Shown here piece after piece: positions 53,438 to 64,000 of a stretch of 64,000 bases of DNA. The position numbers and the translations under genes are program-made. The number at the start of each line of letters is the position of its first letter. The first letter of the stretch is position 1. The stretch covers positions 1 through 64,000 of the forward strand of contig NZ_BMBP01000003.1 in assembly GCF_014634745.1 (NCBI RefSeq). The letters run 5' to 3'. This stretch comes from Leuconostoc pseudomesenteroides KCTC 3652. GTDB lineage: Bacteria; Bacillota; Bacilli; Lactobacillales; Lactobacillaceae. A model generated the notes under the pieces. It saw only the letters and a program-made list of their open reading frames with translations. It did no database searches and was not told the origin of the DNA.

Positions 53438-54247
53438 CTAACCATGGAGTAAGTGTTGACGTAATTTATCTGATAAGTATTCAATGACAAAAATTAGCAC
53501 AAACAAACCAATTAGAATGGCACCAACTTTATGCCACTCATACCCACTCATTGCAAAAATCATCGGTGCACCAATACCACCAGCACCAACTAATCCTAAA
53601 ATAGTGGCTTCACGTAGATTCATATCAAATCGGTACGCAAGAATTGAAATGAAATCGGAACTAAGTTGTGGCAAAACACCATAACGAATTTTTTGGAAAA
53701 ATGTGCTACCGGCTGCATCTAATGATTCCAAGATGCCCGAATCCAAGTCTTCAATTGTCTCAATAAATAGTTTTGAAATCATACCGATAGAGACAACTGC
53801 CAGTGTCATCACACCGGCAAACGGTCCTGGCCCAGTGACGCGAATAAACATCAAACCATATACCAATGACGGTACTGTACGAATCGCCATAATCACAAAC
53901 CGTGTTACCACGACAACTGGTTTTGGCACTATATTTGTAGCTGAAATAAATGACAATGGTACTGCAATAATTGCCCCAACTAGTGTCCCAAGAAAAGCAA
54001 TTGCAATTGTTTGCAAAATCAAATAGGCAACGCCACTATCCCCACCACCGAATAATAGGTCTTTATCGGGTGTCACAATTCCTTCTAAGATATTCCAACC
54101 AATTCGCCAACCTTTATCGGTTAAAGTCATTTGATTGACAGCAGATGATGACCAAATTAAAGCAATCAATACGATGATAGCAGCGGTGATATAATATTTA
54201 GCACGTTTAGGTTGCGTCAGCAGAACAGCTTCTAGTTTTTTATTCAT
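53438..54247 (-). CDS. phnE: PhnE-type ABC permease 2
   Basis: A 269-residue permease with six helices of the phosphonate/phosphite importer family. The core is TLVGAIIAVPLSFISATNIVP, RTVPSLVYGLMFIRVTGPGPFAG and the EAA-like ESLDAAGSTFFQKIRYGVLPQ, followed by RFDMNLREATILGLVGAGGIGAPM. It pairs with the other PhnE just upstream (10-bp gap). Confidence 0.88.
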   Translation of the reverse strand: MNKKLEAVLLTQPKRAKYYITAAIIVLIALIWSSSAVNQMTLTDKGWRIGWNILEGIVTPDKDLLFGGGDSGVAYLILQTIAIAFLGTLVGAIIAVPLSFISATNIVPKPVVVVTRFVIMAIRTVPSLVYGLMFIRVTGPGPFAGVMTLAVVSIGMISKLFIETIEDLDSGILESLDAAGSTFFQKIRYGVLPQLSSDFISILAYRFDMNLREATILGLVGAGGIGAPMIFAMSGYEWHKVGAILIGLFVLIFVIEYLSDKLRQHLLHG

Positions 54248-54257
54248 GTTGTTCTCC

Positions 54258-55079
54258 TTAACTCAAGAATTTCCGTAGTTGTTGACTCAATGTTTCAATC
54301 AGCACCACGGCAACAAATAATGAAACCAATATCATGCCAACACTTTGAAATTCGCGCCAACCAATTTTTTGGTTCAAAATCATACCAATACCACCAGCCC
54401 CAACGTAACCTAGAATGGCAGCATAGCGAACATTACCTTCAAAAGCAAATAACGATGTCGACAAATAAGTCGGCAAAATTTGCGGCATAATAGCGGTAAC
54501 GAAAGCTCGCGGTGCATTTGCACCTGTTGCAATCAAGGCTTCATACGCTCCCATATCGACTGTTTCAATATACTCAAACAGTTGTTTACCAACGAATGAT
54601 AAACTAAACATAAAGATAGCAACCGTACCGGCAAATGTGCCTAATCCAAAAATATAAGTCGCAATTAAGGCAGCAACTAATGTTGGCAAGGTCCGTAACA
54701 CTGTCAATGAAAACCGCACAATAAGATTGACGAATCGATTATTAGTCACATTATTAGCAGCCAATATTGCCAATGGTAAGGCCACCACTGCCCCAAAGAA
54801 AGATCCAAAGAGTGACATTTTAATTGTATCAATTAGAGGTTGCCAAACTGATGGAAAATAAGACCACTTTGGTGGAAATAAATCGCCAAAGACAACCCAA
54901 AACTGCTGAAAATTAGCAAACAAAGTTGGCAAACTAAAACCAGTCACAACAACTGAAATAATTAAAATAATTAACAGTATCAACAAAATAAGTGGCGTTC
55001 TCGTAAACTTCTGGCTGACTGTTTTACCGTTGGCTAACGTATATTTCTTAGCTTTAAATAATTTATCATACCACCACAT
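54258..55079 (-). CDS. phnE: PhnE-type ABC permease 1
   Basis: A 273-residue permease paralogous to its neighbour: GSFFGAVVALPLAILAANNVT, LRTLPTLVAALIATYIFGLGTFAG, EALIATGANAPRAFVTAIMPQ (EAA loop) and FEGNVRYAAILGYVGAGGIG. Its ATG overlaps the phnC stop by one base (TAATG). Two different PhnE proteins forming a heterodimer are usual in Firmicutes. Confidence 0.88.
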   Translation of the reverse strand: MWWYDKLFKAKKYTLANGKTVSQKFTRTPLILLILLIILIISVVVTGFSLPTLFANFQQFWVVFGDLFPPKWSYFPSVWQPLIDTIKMSLFGSFFGAVVALPLAILAANNVTNNRFVNLIVRFSLTVLRTLPTLVAALIATYIFGLGTFAGTVAIFMFSLSFVGKQLFEYIETVDMGAYEALIATGANAPRAFVTAIMPQILPTYLSTSLFAFEGNVRYAAILGYVGAGGIGMILNQKIGWREFQSVGMILVSLFVAVVLIETLSQQLRKFLS

Positions 55080-55825
55080 TATTCGGCCTCATCTTTTGAA
55101 TAGATATTATCTAAAATTTCTTGTGTCACACCAGAAACTGGTCCGTCATATACCACACGTCCAGAACGAATACCAATAATGCGTTTGGCATAGTCAAGTG
55201 CCAAGTCCACATGGTGAATATTGATCAAAACGGTTTGACCAAGTTCGTCATTAATACGTTTAAAATCGTCCATAACTTCATGCGCTGTCACAGGATCAAG
55301 TGCCGCTACTGGTTCATCCGCCAAGAGCACAGATGGATTTTGTGCCAAAGTTCTCGCCAATGATACGCGCTGCTGTTGTCCACCAGACAATTGATCGGTT
55401 CTAACAAAAGCCTTATCTAACATTGAAACACGATCTAATGCCTCTAACGCGCGCATTTTATCATTCTTTGAGAATAGCCCCAAAATGACGCGCCATAATG
55501 GCATGTCTGGAACCAATGAACTCATAACATTGCGAATAACCGTAATACGGGGCACCAAGTTATATGACTGAAAAATCATACCCACCTTGCGACGAAAACG
55601 GCGTAATGCTTTTCCTTTTAAGTTTGAAATTTCAACGCCATCGACCGTCAATTTACCCTCTGTGATATTATTTAATCGGTTAATGGTTCGAATAAATGTA
55701 GATTTTCCAGCGCCAGACATACCGATAATGCCCACAAATTCACCATCTTCAATTTCTAAATTGATATCTTGTAAACCCTTCACACCGTTGGGATACGTTT
55801 TTGAAACATGCTCAAATTTAATCAT
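55079..55825 (-). CDS. phnC: PhnC-type ABC ATPase
   Basis: A 248-residue ATPase: Walker A GMSGAGKST, FQSYNLVPRITVIRNV, signature LSGGQQQR, Walker B VLLADEPVAALDP, and the IHHVDLAL switch histidine. The sequence FEHVSKTYPNGVKGLQDINLEIEDGEFVGIIG is typical of PhnC. It powers the PhnE pair. Separated from phnD by 95 bp with a terminator-like hairpin. Confidence 0.92.
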   Translation of the reverse strand: MIKFEHVSKTYPNGVKGLQDINLEIEDGEFVGIIGMSGAGKSTFIRTINRLNNITEGKLTVDGVEISNLKGKALRRFRRKVGMIFQSYNLVPRITVIRNVMSSLVPDMPLWRVILGLFSKNDKMRALEALDRVSMLDKAFVRTDQLSGGQQQRVSLARTLAQNPSVLLADEPVAALDPVTAHEVMDDFKRINDELGQTVLINIHHVDLALDYAKRIIGIRSGRVVYDGPVSGVTQEILDNIYSKDEAE

Positions 55826-55879
55826 CTTTTCTTCCTAAACTATAATATGTATTGGCGCCATTTAAGGCACCAAACGCAA

Positions 55880-55904
55880 TAAAAAGCAGCTCAGGAGCCG
55901 CTTA
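55880..55904 (-). terminator. Attenuating terminator between phnD and phnC
   Basis: AAGCGGC pairs with GCTGCTT (one G-U) around TCCTGA, then TTTTTA on the minus strand. A second small hairpin (GGTGCC/GGCGCC) follows. It would keep binding-protein mRNA more abundant than transporter mRNA. Confidence 0.7.
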
Positions 55905-55920
55905 TTAATGTCGTTGATTT

Positions 55921-56964
55921 TTACTTAGTTGACTCTTTCAACACTTTTTGTGCTGCACGTTCACCGTCATAGTTAGATGACTTTGCCTTAACATAACCTT
56001 CGTGTGAATAGATTGCAATCACTTTTTTACCTTCTTTAGTCTTAGCCAATTTGATAAATGACTTTGACAAAGCTGACTTAAAATTCTTTGTCATAATCTT
56101 TGACTTCTTTGAAACTGAAATTGTGTCGTTGTAAATTGGTTGTGAAACACCGATAACGTTTGTTTCAGCCCAAATTGACTTTGATTGCTTGTAATCTTTT
56201 GTCCAAGCATCTGCAAAATCACGACGGGCATCTGCATAAACTGGCAAAATATCAATTTGTCCAGAAGCTAAACGTGCCATCCCTGAACCATATGAGTCAA
56301 CTTGTACTGTATTTGACAAATCAGTCACTGTCTTCTTGTAGTTTTTGTTCAACCACAATGATGGATAAATGTAACCAGCTGACGAAGTAGTTGATGACAA
56401 TCCCCACTTAGCAGAGTTCAAATCTTTCCATGTCAACTTCTTGCCCGCGTTGATTTTCTTAGCCAATTCTTGTCCCTTAGCAGAAGGACCAGCGATAAAT
56501 AATGAACGGTATGTCGCTGCTTGCTTTTTAGTAGGTTCAGTTGCCTTGCCATCATTCCACTTTGCAGCAGAAGTGAAGTCTTTATTTAAACCGGCACGCG
56601 TTGCAGTTAACAAAACTTGAACGCCGTCTTCATACATCACATAAGTACCACCAGGAATAAAACCAACATCAGCAGTGCCTGATGTTAGCGCTTCTCCGGC
56701 AGCTTCATAACTGGTACCTACTTTGATATCAACATTCTTAACGTTGTAACCTTGCTTTTTTAATTGTGCTTTCAGCAAGCCTTTCAATGGCTTAGTTGCT
56801 GTTACAATTTGGTCAGGTTGTTTTGAAGGAACAAAATAAATTTTCAATTCCTTGATTGTCTTTGTTGCTGCACTTGCGCTCTGCACGCTCAATGTTGCAA
56901 AAGCAATCAATGCAACAGCAAAAACCATACTCAAACGGACGATCTGCTTAGCAGTCTGTTTCAT
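55921..56964 (-). CDS. phnD: PhnD-type ABC substrate-binding protein
   Basis: A 347-residue binding protein of the phosphonate/phosphite/phosphate-ester class. Signal sequence ~1-33 with SASAAT cleavage, then KELKIYFVPSKQPDQIVTATKPLKGLLKAQL, TADVGFIPGGTYVMY, KWGLSSTTSSAGYIYPSLWLN and ARLASGQIDILPVYADARRDF. These are PhnD features, including the SxxSGY-like ligand loop (STTSSAGY). There is no lipobox cysteine. No C-P lyase or phosphonatase gene is present; the operon ends instead with a nucleotidase. The ligand may therefore be a phosphate ester or nucleotide rather than a phosphonate (inference). ACAGGAGAACTGAATC precedes the ATG. Confidence 0.86.
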   Translation of the reverse strand: MKQTAKQIVRLSMVFAVALIAFATLSVQSASAATKTIKELKIYFVPSKQPDQIVTATKPLKGLLKAQLKKQGYNVKNVDIKVGTSYEAAGEALTSGTADVGFIPGGTYVMYEDGVQVLLTATRAGLNKDFTSAAKWNDGKATEPTKKQAATYRSLFIAGPSAKGQELAKKINAGKKLTWKDLNSAKWGLSSTTSSAGYIYPSLWLNKNYKKTVTDLSNTVQVDSYGSGMARLASGQIDILPVYADARRDFADAWTKDYKQSKSIWAETNVIGVSQPIYNDTISVSKKSKIMTKNFKSALSKSFIKLAKTKEGKKVIAIYSHEGYVKAKSSNYDGERAAQKVLKESTK

Positions 56965-57027
56965 GATTCAGTTCTCCTGTGACCTTAACGGTCTCTCTCG
57001 TTTTAGTAACCATTACGTTACCAGTTT

Positions 57028-57082
57028 ATTCTACACAAGCATTGTCAAATTTTCGTCAAACTTTTGTCAAGAAAAATTCAAT
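57028..57082 (-). promoter_or_regulatory. phnD promoter with PhoP-like tandem repeats
   Basis: Minus strand: TTGAAT, CTTGAC, TTTGAC, TTTGAC at an exact 11-bp period (57077, 57066, 57055 and 57044 as plus-strand starts), followed 10 bp on by -10 TAGAAT (57028-57033). PhoP boxes of Firmicutes are TT(A/T)ACA-like direct repeats at 11-bp period overlapping a weak -35. Phosphate-starvation control is suggested. Confidence 0.6.
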
Positions 57083-57188
57083 GTTTGTCCAGATACTACT
57101 TTACCAAAAAAATCATCATCATAGCGAAAAAATAATTAAGTATTTCCTCATTTTTAAAAACAACGTACGGTACGTACTGAACATTCGT

Positions 57189-57288
57189 TATAATTTTTAA
57201 TAAAAATACGAACGTTTAGTTTGTAAGCGCTTTTCATACAAACTAATGTCATCATAAAAACCCCAAAACAGTTGTTTTGGGGTTTTAC
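57189..57288 (+). ncRNA. Possible small RNA or orphan regulatory element
   Basis: TATAAT (57189-57194, no good -35) is followed by a perfect 10-bp inverted repeat TTAGTTTGTA (57216-57225) / TACAAACTAA (57237-57246) with a cre-like AAGCGCTTTTCA loop. The atpC terminator at 57256-57286 then follows. A transcript of ~85 nt would be one reading; an operator whose arms resemble xylO half-sites is another. Weakly supported. Confidence 0.3.
57256..57286. terminator. Terminator of the atp operon
   Basis: AAAACCCCAAAACA and complement form a stem with A and T runs on both sides, 11 bp past the atpC stop. Confidence 0.92.
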
Positions 57289-57296
57289 AAATTGAT

Positions 57297-57740
57297 TTAA
57301 CGTCCAGATTTGAGAGCAGCAACGTGAATTCGGTTAACGGCCCGCATCAAAGCAATACGAGCACGCTTTAGTTCTTCATCATTGTTGTCATCTTGGGCAT
57401 GAGCTAAACGCGCTTCCGCACGTTCTTTAGCACTTTCAGCACGCGATACATCAATTGTATCAGATGTTTCAGCACTATCAGCAATCACTGTCAAAATGTT
57501 ATTAGAAAATTCAGCAATACCACCATTTACGGCTAATGATTCTTTATCATCACCACGCTTAACAATTAATTCATCAATCGTCAATGCAGCTAAGATAGGA
57601 ACGTGTTTTGCCATAATTCCAATTTGACCACCTTGCGTATTTACAATCGCGATATCAATACCACTTTCATTGTAAACATCACCAGCTGGCGTAACAATTT
57701 GAACTTGGATACCATGTGTTGCAGTTGTTTCATCTGCCAT
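57297..57740 (-). CDS. atpC: ATP synthase epsilon subunit
   Basis: A 147-residue F1 central-stalk subunit coupling rotation to catalysis and inhibiting ATP hydrolysis. It has an N-terminal beta-sandwich (VQIVTPAGDVYNESGIDIAIVNTQGGQIGIMAKHVPILAALTI, FSNNILTVIADSAE) and a C-terminal helical hairpin (RAESAKERAEARLAHAQ ... LKRARIALMRAVNRIHVA). It is the last gene of the operon, 14 bp after atpD. Confidence 0.95.
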   Translation of the reverse strand: MADETTATHGIQVQIVTPAGDVYNESGIDIAIVNTQGGQIGIMAKHVPILAALTIDELIVKRGDDKESLAVNGGIAEFSNNILTVIADSAETSDTIDVSRAESAKERAEARLAHAQDDNNDEELKRARIALMRAVNRIHVAALKSGR

Positions 57741-57754
57741 ATGTCAATACCCCC

Positions 57755-59302
<1,548 letters not shown>

Positions 59303-60211
59303 TTACTCTAGAGCAGCCATACCACCAGTAATTTCTGTAATTTCAGTCGTAATCGCTGCCTGACGTGCTCGGTTAAACTGTAACTCTAAACGACCTATTA
59401 AGTCCTTAGCGTTATCCGTAGCGCCCTTCATCGCAGTTGATGAAGCCGCATGTTCAGCCGTTTTTGCGTCAAGCACCGCTTCATACACTAAGCTTTGTGC
59501 AAATTGTGGTAAGACAACATTTAGCACCGCCGTTGTGTCTGGTTCGATTTCATACGTGGATTGAACGTCTAGTTCAGCTTTTTGTGCTTCTGTTCCACCC
59601 ATTGCTTCCAACGTATCTGTTGTTAGTGGCAATAACTGGACATCACGGTACTCACTAGTCAATCGGTTAACAAAGTGATTATACACAACGTGTAAGGCAT
59701 CAAATACACCCGTCTCATACAAACTCGTTACTGTTTTGACAACAGAACGAATTTCGTTAAATGACGGCACATCCGACACACCACGATGTTCTAAAATCAC
59801 TTCAAACCCACGCTTTTTGTAGAAATCGGCACCATTTCCACCTACAGCAAGAATAGCTGTGTTAGTGGTATCCAAATTCAATTTTTCTAACAGTGCGTTA
59901 GTTTGCTTAATAACGTTAGCGTTGTATGAACCAACCAAACCGCGGTCTGATGTTACCACCAAGATACCCGTTTTTTGGATTGGACGTTGCGCAATCAACG
60001 GAATATGATCAGCATCCGCATTATCGAACAGATGAGCAGAGACAAGATGCTCAACCACCGTCTCTAAACGAGCAGCATAGGCACCATATCCAGCACTGTA
60101 TTTTTGAATTTGACTCAACTTGGCCGTTGAAACCATTTGCATGGCACTCGTAATTTGGCGCGTCTTCTTAGTTGATGAAATACGACGCTGAATATCTTGC
60201 AAAGAAGCCAT
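59303..60211 (-). CDS. atpG: ATP synthase gamma subunit
   Basis: A 302-residue rotor shaft of F1. The N-terminal helix [31 protein letters not shown] and C-terminal helix [42 protein letters not shown] form the coiled coil; the middle has [31 protein letters not shown] precedes the ATG, 14 bp after atpA. Confidence 0.97.
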   Translation of the reverse strand: MASLQDIQRRISSTKKTRQITSAMQMVSTAKLSQIQKYSAGYGAYAARLETVVEHLVSAHLFDNADADHIPLIAQRPIQKTGILVVTSDRGLVGSYNANVIKQTNALLEKLNLDTTNTAILAVGGNGADFYKKRGFEVILEHRGVSDVPSFNEIRSVVKTVTSLYETGVFDALHVVYNHFVNRLTSEYRDVQLLPLTTDTLEAMGGTEAQKAELDVQSTYEIEPDTTAVLNVVLPQFAQSLVYEAVLDAKTAEHAASSTAMKGATDNAKDLIGRLELQFNRARQAAITTEITEITGGMAALE

Positions 60212-60225
60212 TGCAGCGCCTCCTT

Positions 60226-61752
<1,527 letters not shown>

Positions 61753-61755
61753 TCA

Positions 61756-62298
61756 CTAACCTAATAATTGTGCCTTCATTTTGGCAATTTTTGTTTGTAA
61801 GCTACCATCAATCAGAATTGATTGTGATTGCAAGATAACACCACCAAGAATGCTGTTATCAACGACGTTTTCAATATTAACTTGTTTTGCGCCAGTCTTG
61901 GCTGCAAATACGTTAGCTAATTTATCTAAACGTTGGTCATCCAAAGCAACAGCCGTTGTTGCTTTGACGTCAACGATGCCCTTGGCCTCATTATAATGAC
62001 TGACAAATTGATCAATAACCATTGACAAAATGTCTAAACGATCATTGCGCGCCAGCAGCTGAATCAAATTTTGAATTGACTCAGCTGCGCCCTTTGTGAG
62101 CGTCTGCAACAATTGATCACGATCTGTTATCGCTAAATCCGAAGCAGTCACAACAGTTACAAAACTTGGATTCTCAGTAATTAACTTTTGAATCGTTTCT
62201 AAGTCATGCAAGACATCATCAAGCTGATCTCGTTCACTTGCTAGCTCAAAAATTGCTTTGGCGTATTGGTCAGCAATATCTTTAATATTTTTTGCCAT
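61756..62298 (-). CDS. atpH: ATP synthase delta subunit
   Basis: A 180-residue subunit linking the peripheral stalk to the top of F1. N-terminal helical bundle (DQYAKAIFELASERDQLDDVLHDLETI) and the C-terminal GSILIDGSLQTKI-like end (LQSQSILIDGSLQTKIAKMKAQL) are typical. 11 bp after atpF. Confidence 0.94.
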   Translation of the reverse strand: MAKNIKDIADQYAKAIFELASERDQLDDVLHDLETIQKLITENPSFVTVVTASDLAITDRDQLLQTLTKGAAESIQNLIQLLARNDRLDILSMVIDQFVSHYNEAKGIVDVKATTAVALDDQRLDKLANVFAAKTGAKQVNIENVVDNSILGGVILQSQSILIDGSLQTKIAKMKAQLLG

Positions 62299-62309
62299 CC
62301 CAATACTCC

Positions 62310-62813
62310 TTATTTAGTTTCTAAATCTGAAATGTAAGCATCAATTAATGCTTGTTGATCATTCAACGACAATTCCTTTTGCATTAACTTTGATGCAATA
62401 GCCACTGAAAGGGCTGCTACATCGTCTTTTGCACCTGAAATTGCGTCTTCCTTGAGCTTTTGTGCATCCGTCTGAGCTTGTTGATTGATTGACGTTGCGC
62501 GATCAGTTGCAGCAGCAATCAAAGAATCACTTTGCTTTTGAGCACTTGCCTTGGCATCTGCTACCACTTTTGTGGCATTTTGACGTGTCTCAGCTAGCTC
62601 AGATTGACGTTGTGATGCTAATTGTTCTGCCTCTTGACGCGCTGACTCAGCACCGTCAATATCAGAAGAAATTTTATCTGCACGTTCGTCAAGAATTTTT
62701 GTCAATGGTCCGTAGGCCACCTTCTTCAAAATGAGCATCAACAAGAGGAAGGCAATGATAATAAACAGCATATTTCCCAATGGAAGTGCTGCTAATGTTG
62801 TTAATCCCAACAT
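62310..62813 (-). CDS. atpF: ATP synthase b subunit
   Basis: A 167-residue peripheral-stalk subunit with one N-terminal membrane helix (LGNMLFIIIAFLLLMLILKKVAYGPL). A long charged coiled coil follows (LDERADKISSDIDGAESARQEAEQLASQRQSELAETRQ) and a C-terminal segment that binds delta. The ATG follows GGAAAATC. Confidence 0.95.
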   Translation of the reverse strand: MLGLTTLAALPLGNMLFIIIAFLLLMLILKKVAYGPLTKILDERADKISSDIDGAESARQEAEQLASQRQSELAETRQNATKVVADAKASAQKQSDSLIAAATDRATSINQQAQTDAQKLKEDAISGAKDDVAALSVAIASKLMQKELSLNDQQALIDAYISDLETK

Positions 62814-62839
62814 GATTTTCCTCCGCTACTATTGTGTGA

Positions 62840-63124
<285 letters not shown>

Positions 63125-63237
63125 CTATATAGATGATACGCTCTCGCGTTCTTTTGGCAAACCAACTCGTGTCATAACCCCATTAAACGTCTAAGTTTAG
63201 TGCGATTGTGGCACAAATCCCATTTGCTCCAACAACA

Positions 63238-63963
63238 CTATTCATTACCTGACAATTGTGAAATAAACACGCCAGTCAAAATAACAAATACGTATGCCTG
63301 AATGGCACCAATAAAGAGTGAAAATCCTTGCCAAACCATTTCGATTGGCAATGACAACACTGACCAAAGACCATTAAAATGTCCTGGCCATGCCAAACTG
63401 TTAGCTACGAGTGTCAGCAACATTTCACCAGCGAAGATGTTACCGAACAAACGCAGTGACAACGTCAAGAAATTGGCTAATTGTTCAATAATATTCAACG
63501 GCAACATCCATGCATACGGGGTGAAGAACATATTCTTGATATAGCCTTTAAAGCCAAGTTCTTGCACACCCATACCATGAGCTACCATTAACGACATAAT
63601 TGCCAAGGTCATTGTTACAATTGGGTTGGCCGTTGGTGACTTAATATAAGTCACACCATCACCAAGCTTAATTTGTAACAGCAAGCCCATTTCGTTTGAC
63701 ACAATTACAAAGAAAAACAATGTAAATGCGAACAAACCAAATTGACGTGCTTGTTTTTTTGATAGTTGTCCACCAACGATACCGTTCGTGAAATCTAGCA
63801 AATATTCAATCACATTTTGCCGCTTGTTAGGTTTTACACTAAGATTGCGGGTCAATACAACTGAGACAATGACAACAATTGCCATAGCCAGCAACGTTGA
63901 AATAATTGTGGTCCAATCAAAGGTCAAACCAAGAAACTTAAACGTTGCCGTTGGGTCATCCAT
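63238..63963 (-). CDS. atpB: ATP synthase a subunit
   Basis: A 241-residue membrane subunit forming the proton half-channels. Features are PNKRQNVIEYLLDFTNGIVGG, and the essential arginine in SLRLFGNIFAGEMLLTLV, followed by the paired helices ending SGNE. AAAGGAGAAGGCGC precedes the ATG. A 170-bp gap to atpE holds the atpE ribosome site and AT-rich sequence. The operon head (atpI or other) lies beyond the window end. Confidence 0.96.
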   Translation of the reverse strand: MDDPTATFKFLGLTFDWTTIISTLLAMAIVVIVSVVLTRNLSVKPNKRQNVIEYLLDFTNGIVGGQLSKKQARQFGLFAFTLFFFVIVSNEMGLLLQIKLGDGVTYIKSPTANPIVTMTLAIMSLMVAHGMGVQELGFKGYIKNMFFTPYAWMLPLNIIEQLANFLTLSLRLFGNIFAGEMLLTLVANSLAWPGHFNGLWSVLSLPIEMVWQGFSLFIGAIQAYVFVILTGVFISQLSGNE

Positions 63964-64000
63964 GCGCCTTCTCCTTTCTCAAATATTTGGCGAAGTGGTC

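Noticed and set aside
63964-64000. Possible end of a gene upstream of atpB (frame ending GGA TGA across the atpB start)
   Set aside because: Only about a dozen codons are visible and a second frame is equally open, so no call can be supported.

Overview
The window looks like a chromosomal segment of a low-to-moderate GC, Gram-positive lactic acid bacterium. The Leuconostoc/Weissella-type branch of the Lactobacillaceae fits best: AT-biased Firmicute codon use, AGGAGG-type ribosome sites, a GH43/XylT/XylR pentose locus, an accessory-Sec serine-rich adhesin, WxL and LysM wall proteins and class IIa-type bacteriocin immunity genes. The genus is an inference from overall character; no 16S gene is present.

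Region 1 (1-7.6 kb) is a pentose locus read on the minus strand: the tail of a class II aldolase (plus strand), an AraR-type GntR/LacI repressor, a ROK repressor (XylR), aldose 1-epimerase, a sugar/H+ symporter and a GH43 beta-xylosidase. The beta-xylosidase promoter carries a XylR-type operator over the -35/spacer and a perfect cre site just downstream of the -10.

Region 2 (7.7-22.6 kb) is a serine-rich-repeat adhesin locus, also on the minus strand: a 2555-residue KxYKxGKxW-signal adhesin, a small membrane protein, GtfA, an unusually short GtfB, and Asp1, Asp2 and Asp3 with an extra C-terminal domain. SecA2 and SecY2 are not in the window, and the adhesin lacks a normal LPxTG motif.

Region 3 (22.8-32 kb) holds a lysine permease under a lysine riboswitch, a TauE/DUF1634 pair with an LCP wall-polymer ligase, an APC permease, trpS, hflX with a long leader, and tRNA-Pro(CGG). 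Region 4 (32-37.5 kb) is an ugp-type ABC importer whose last gene, coupled by a 1-nt overlap, encodes a metallo-beta-lactamase-fold hydrolase. A BspA/DUF285-WxL surface protein follows at 37.8-40.4 kb, then tRNA-Thr(AGT) and tRNA-Leu(TAG).

Region 5 (41.1-43.3 kb) is the most unusual. A class IIa-type bacteriocin immunity gene faces a two-gene operon encoding paralogous secreted cysteine-containing proteins of a family I do not recognise. The operon lies between two 50-bp terminator-bearing direct repeats (48/50 identical) and has five helically phased TGTG repeats abutting its promoter. The second paralogue is put out of frame by an A7 tract inside its signal-peptide region. This is my best candidate for an undescribed antagonism system.

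Region 6 (43.3-53.4 kb) is mostly housekeeping: a DUF6508-like protein, an AI-2E family exporter, a MutY without its iron-sulfur cysteines, a 47-residue basic protein, a DHA2 drug exporter, proC, a second immunity-like gene, tRNA-Glu, an Old Yellow Enzyme, a membrane-anchored protein, a LysM/transglycosylase-like protein and a cytoplasmic 5'-nucleotidase. The last is the distal gene of a PhnD-C-E-E ABC importer (53.4-57.0 kb) preceded by a PhoP-like 11-bp-period repeat. Region 7 (57.3-64 kb) is the F1Fo ATP synthase operon atpB-E-F-H-A-G-D-C on the minus strand, with an unusual 147-bp gap between atpG and atpD.
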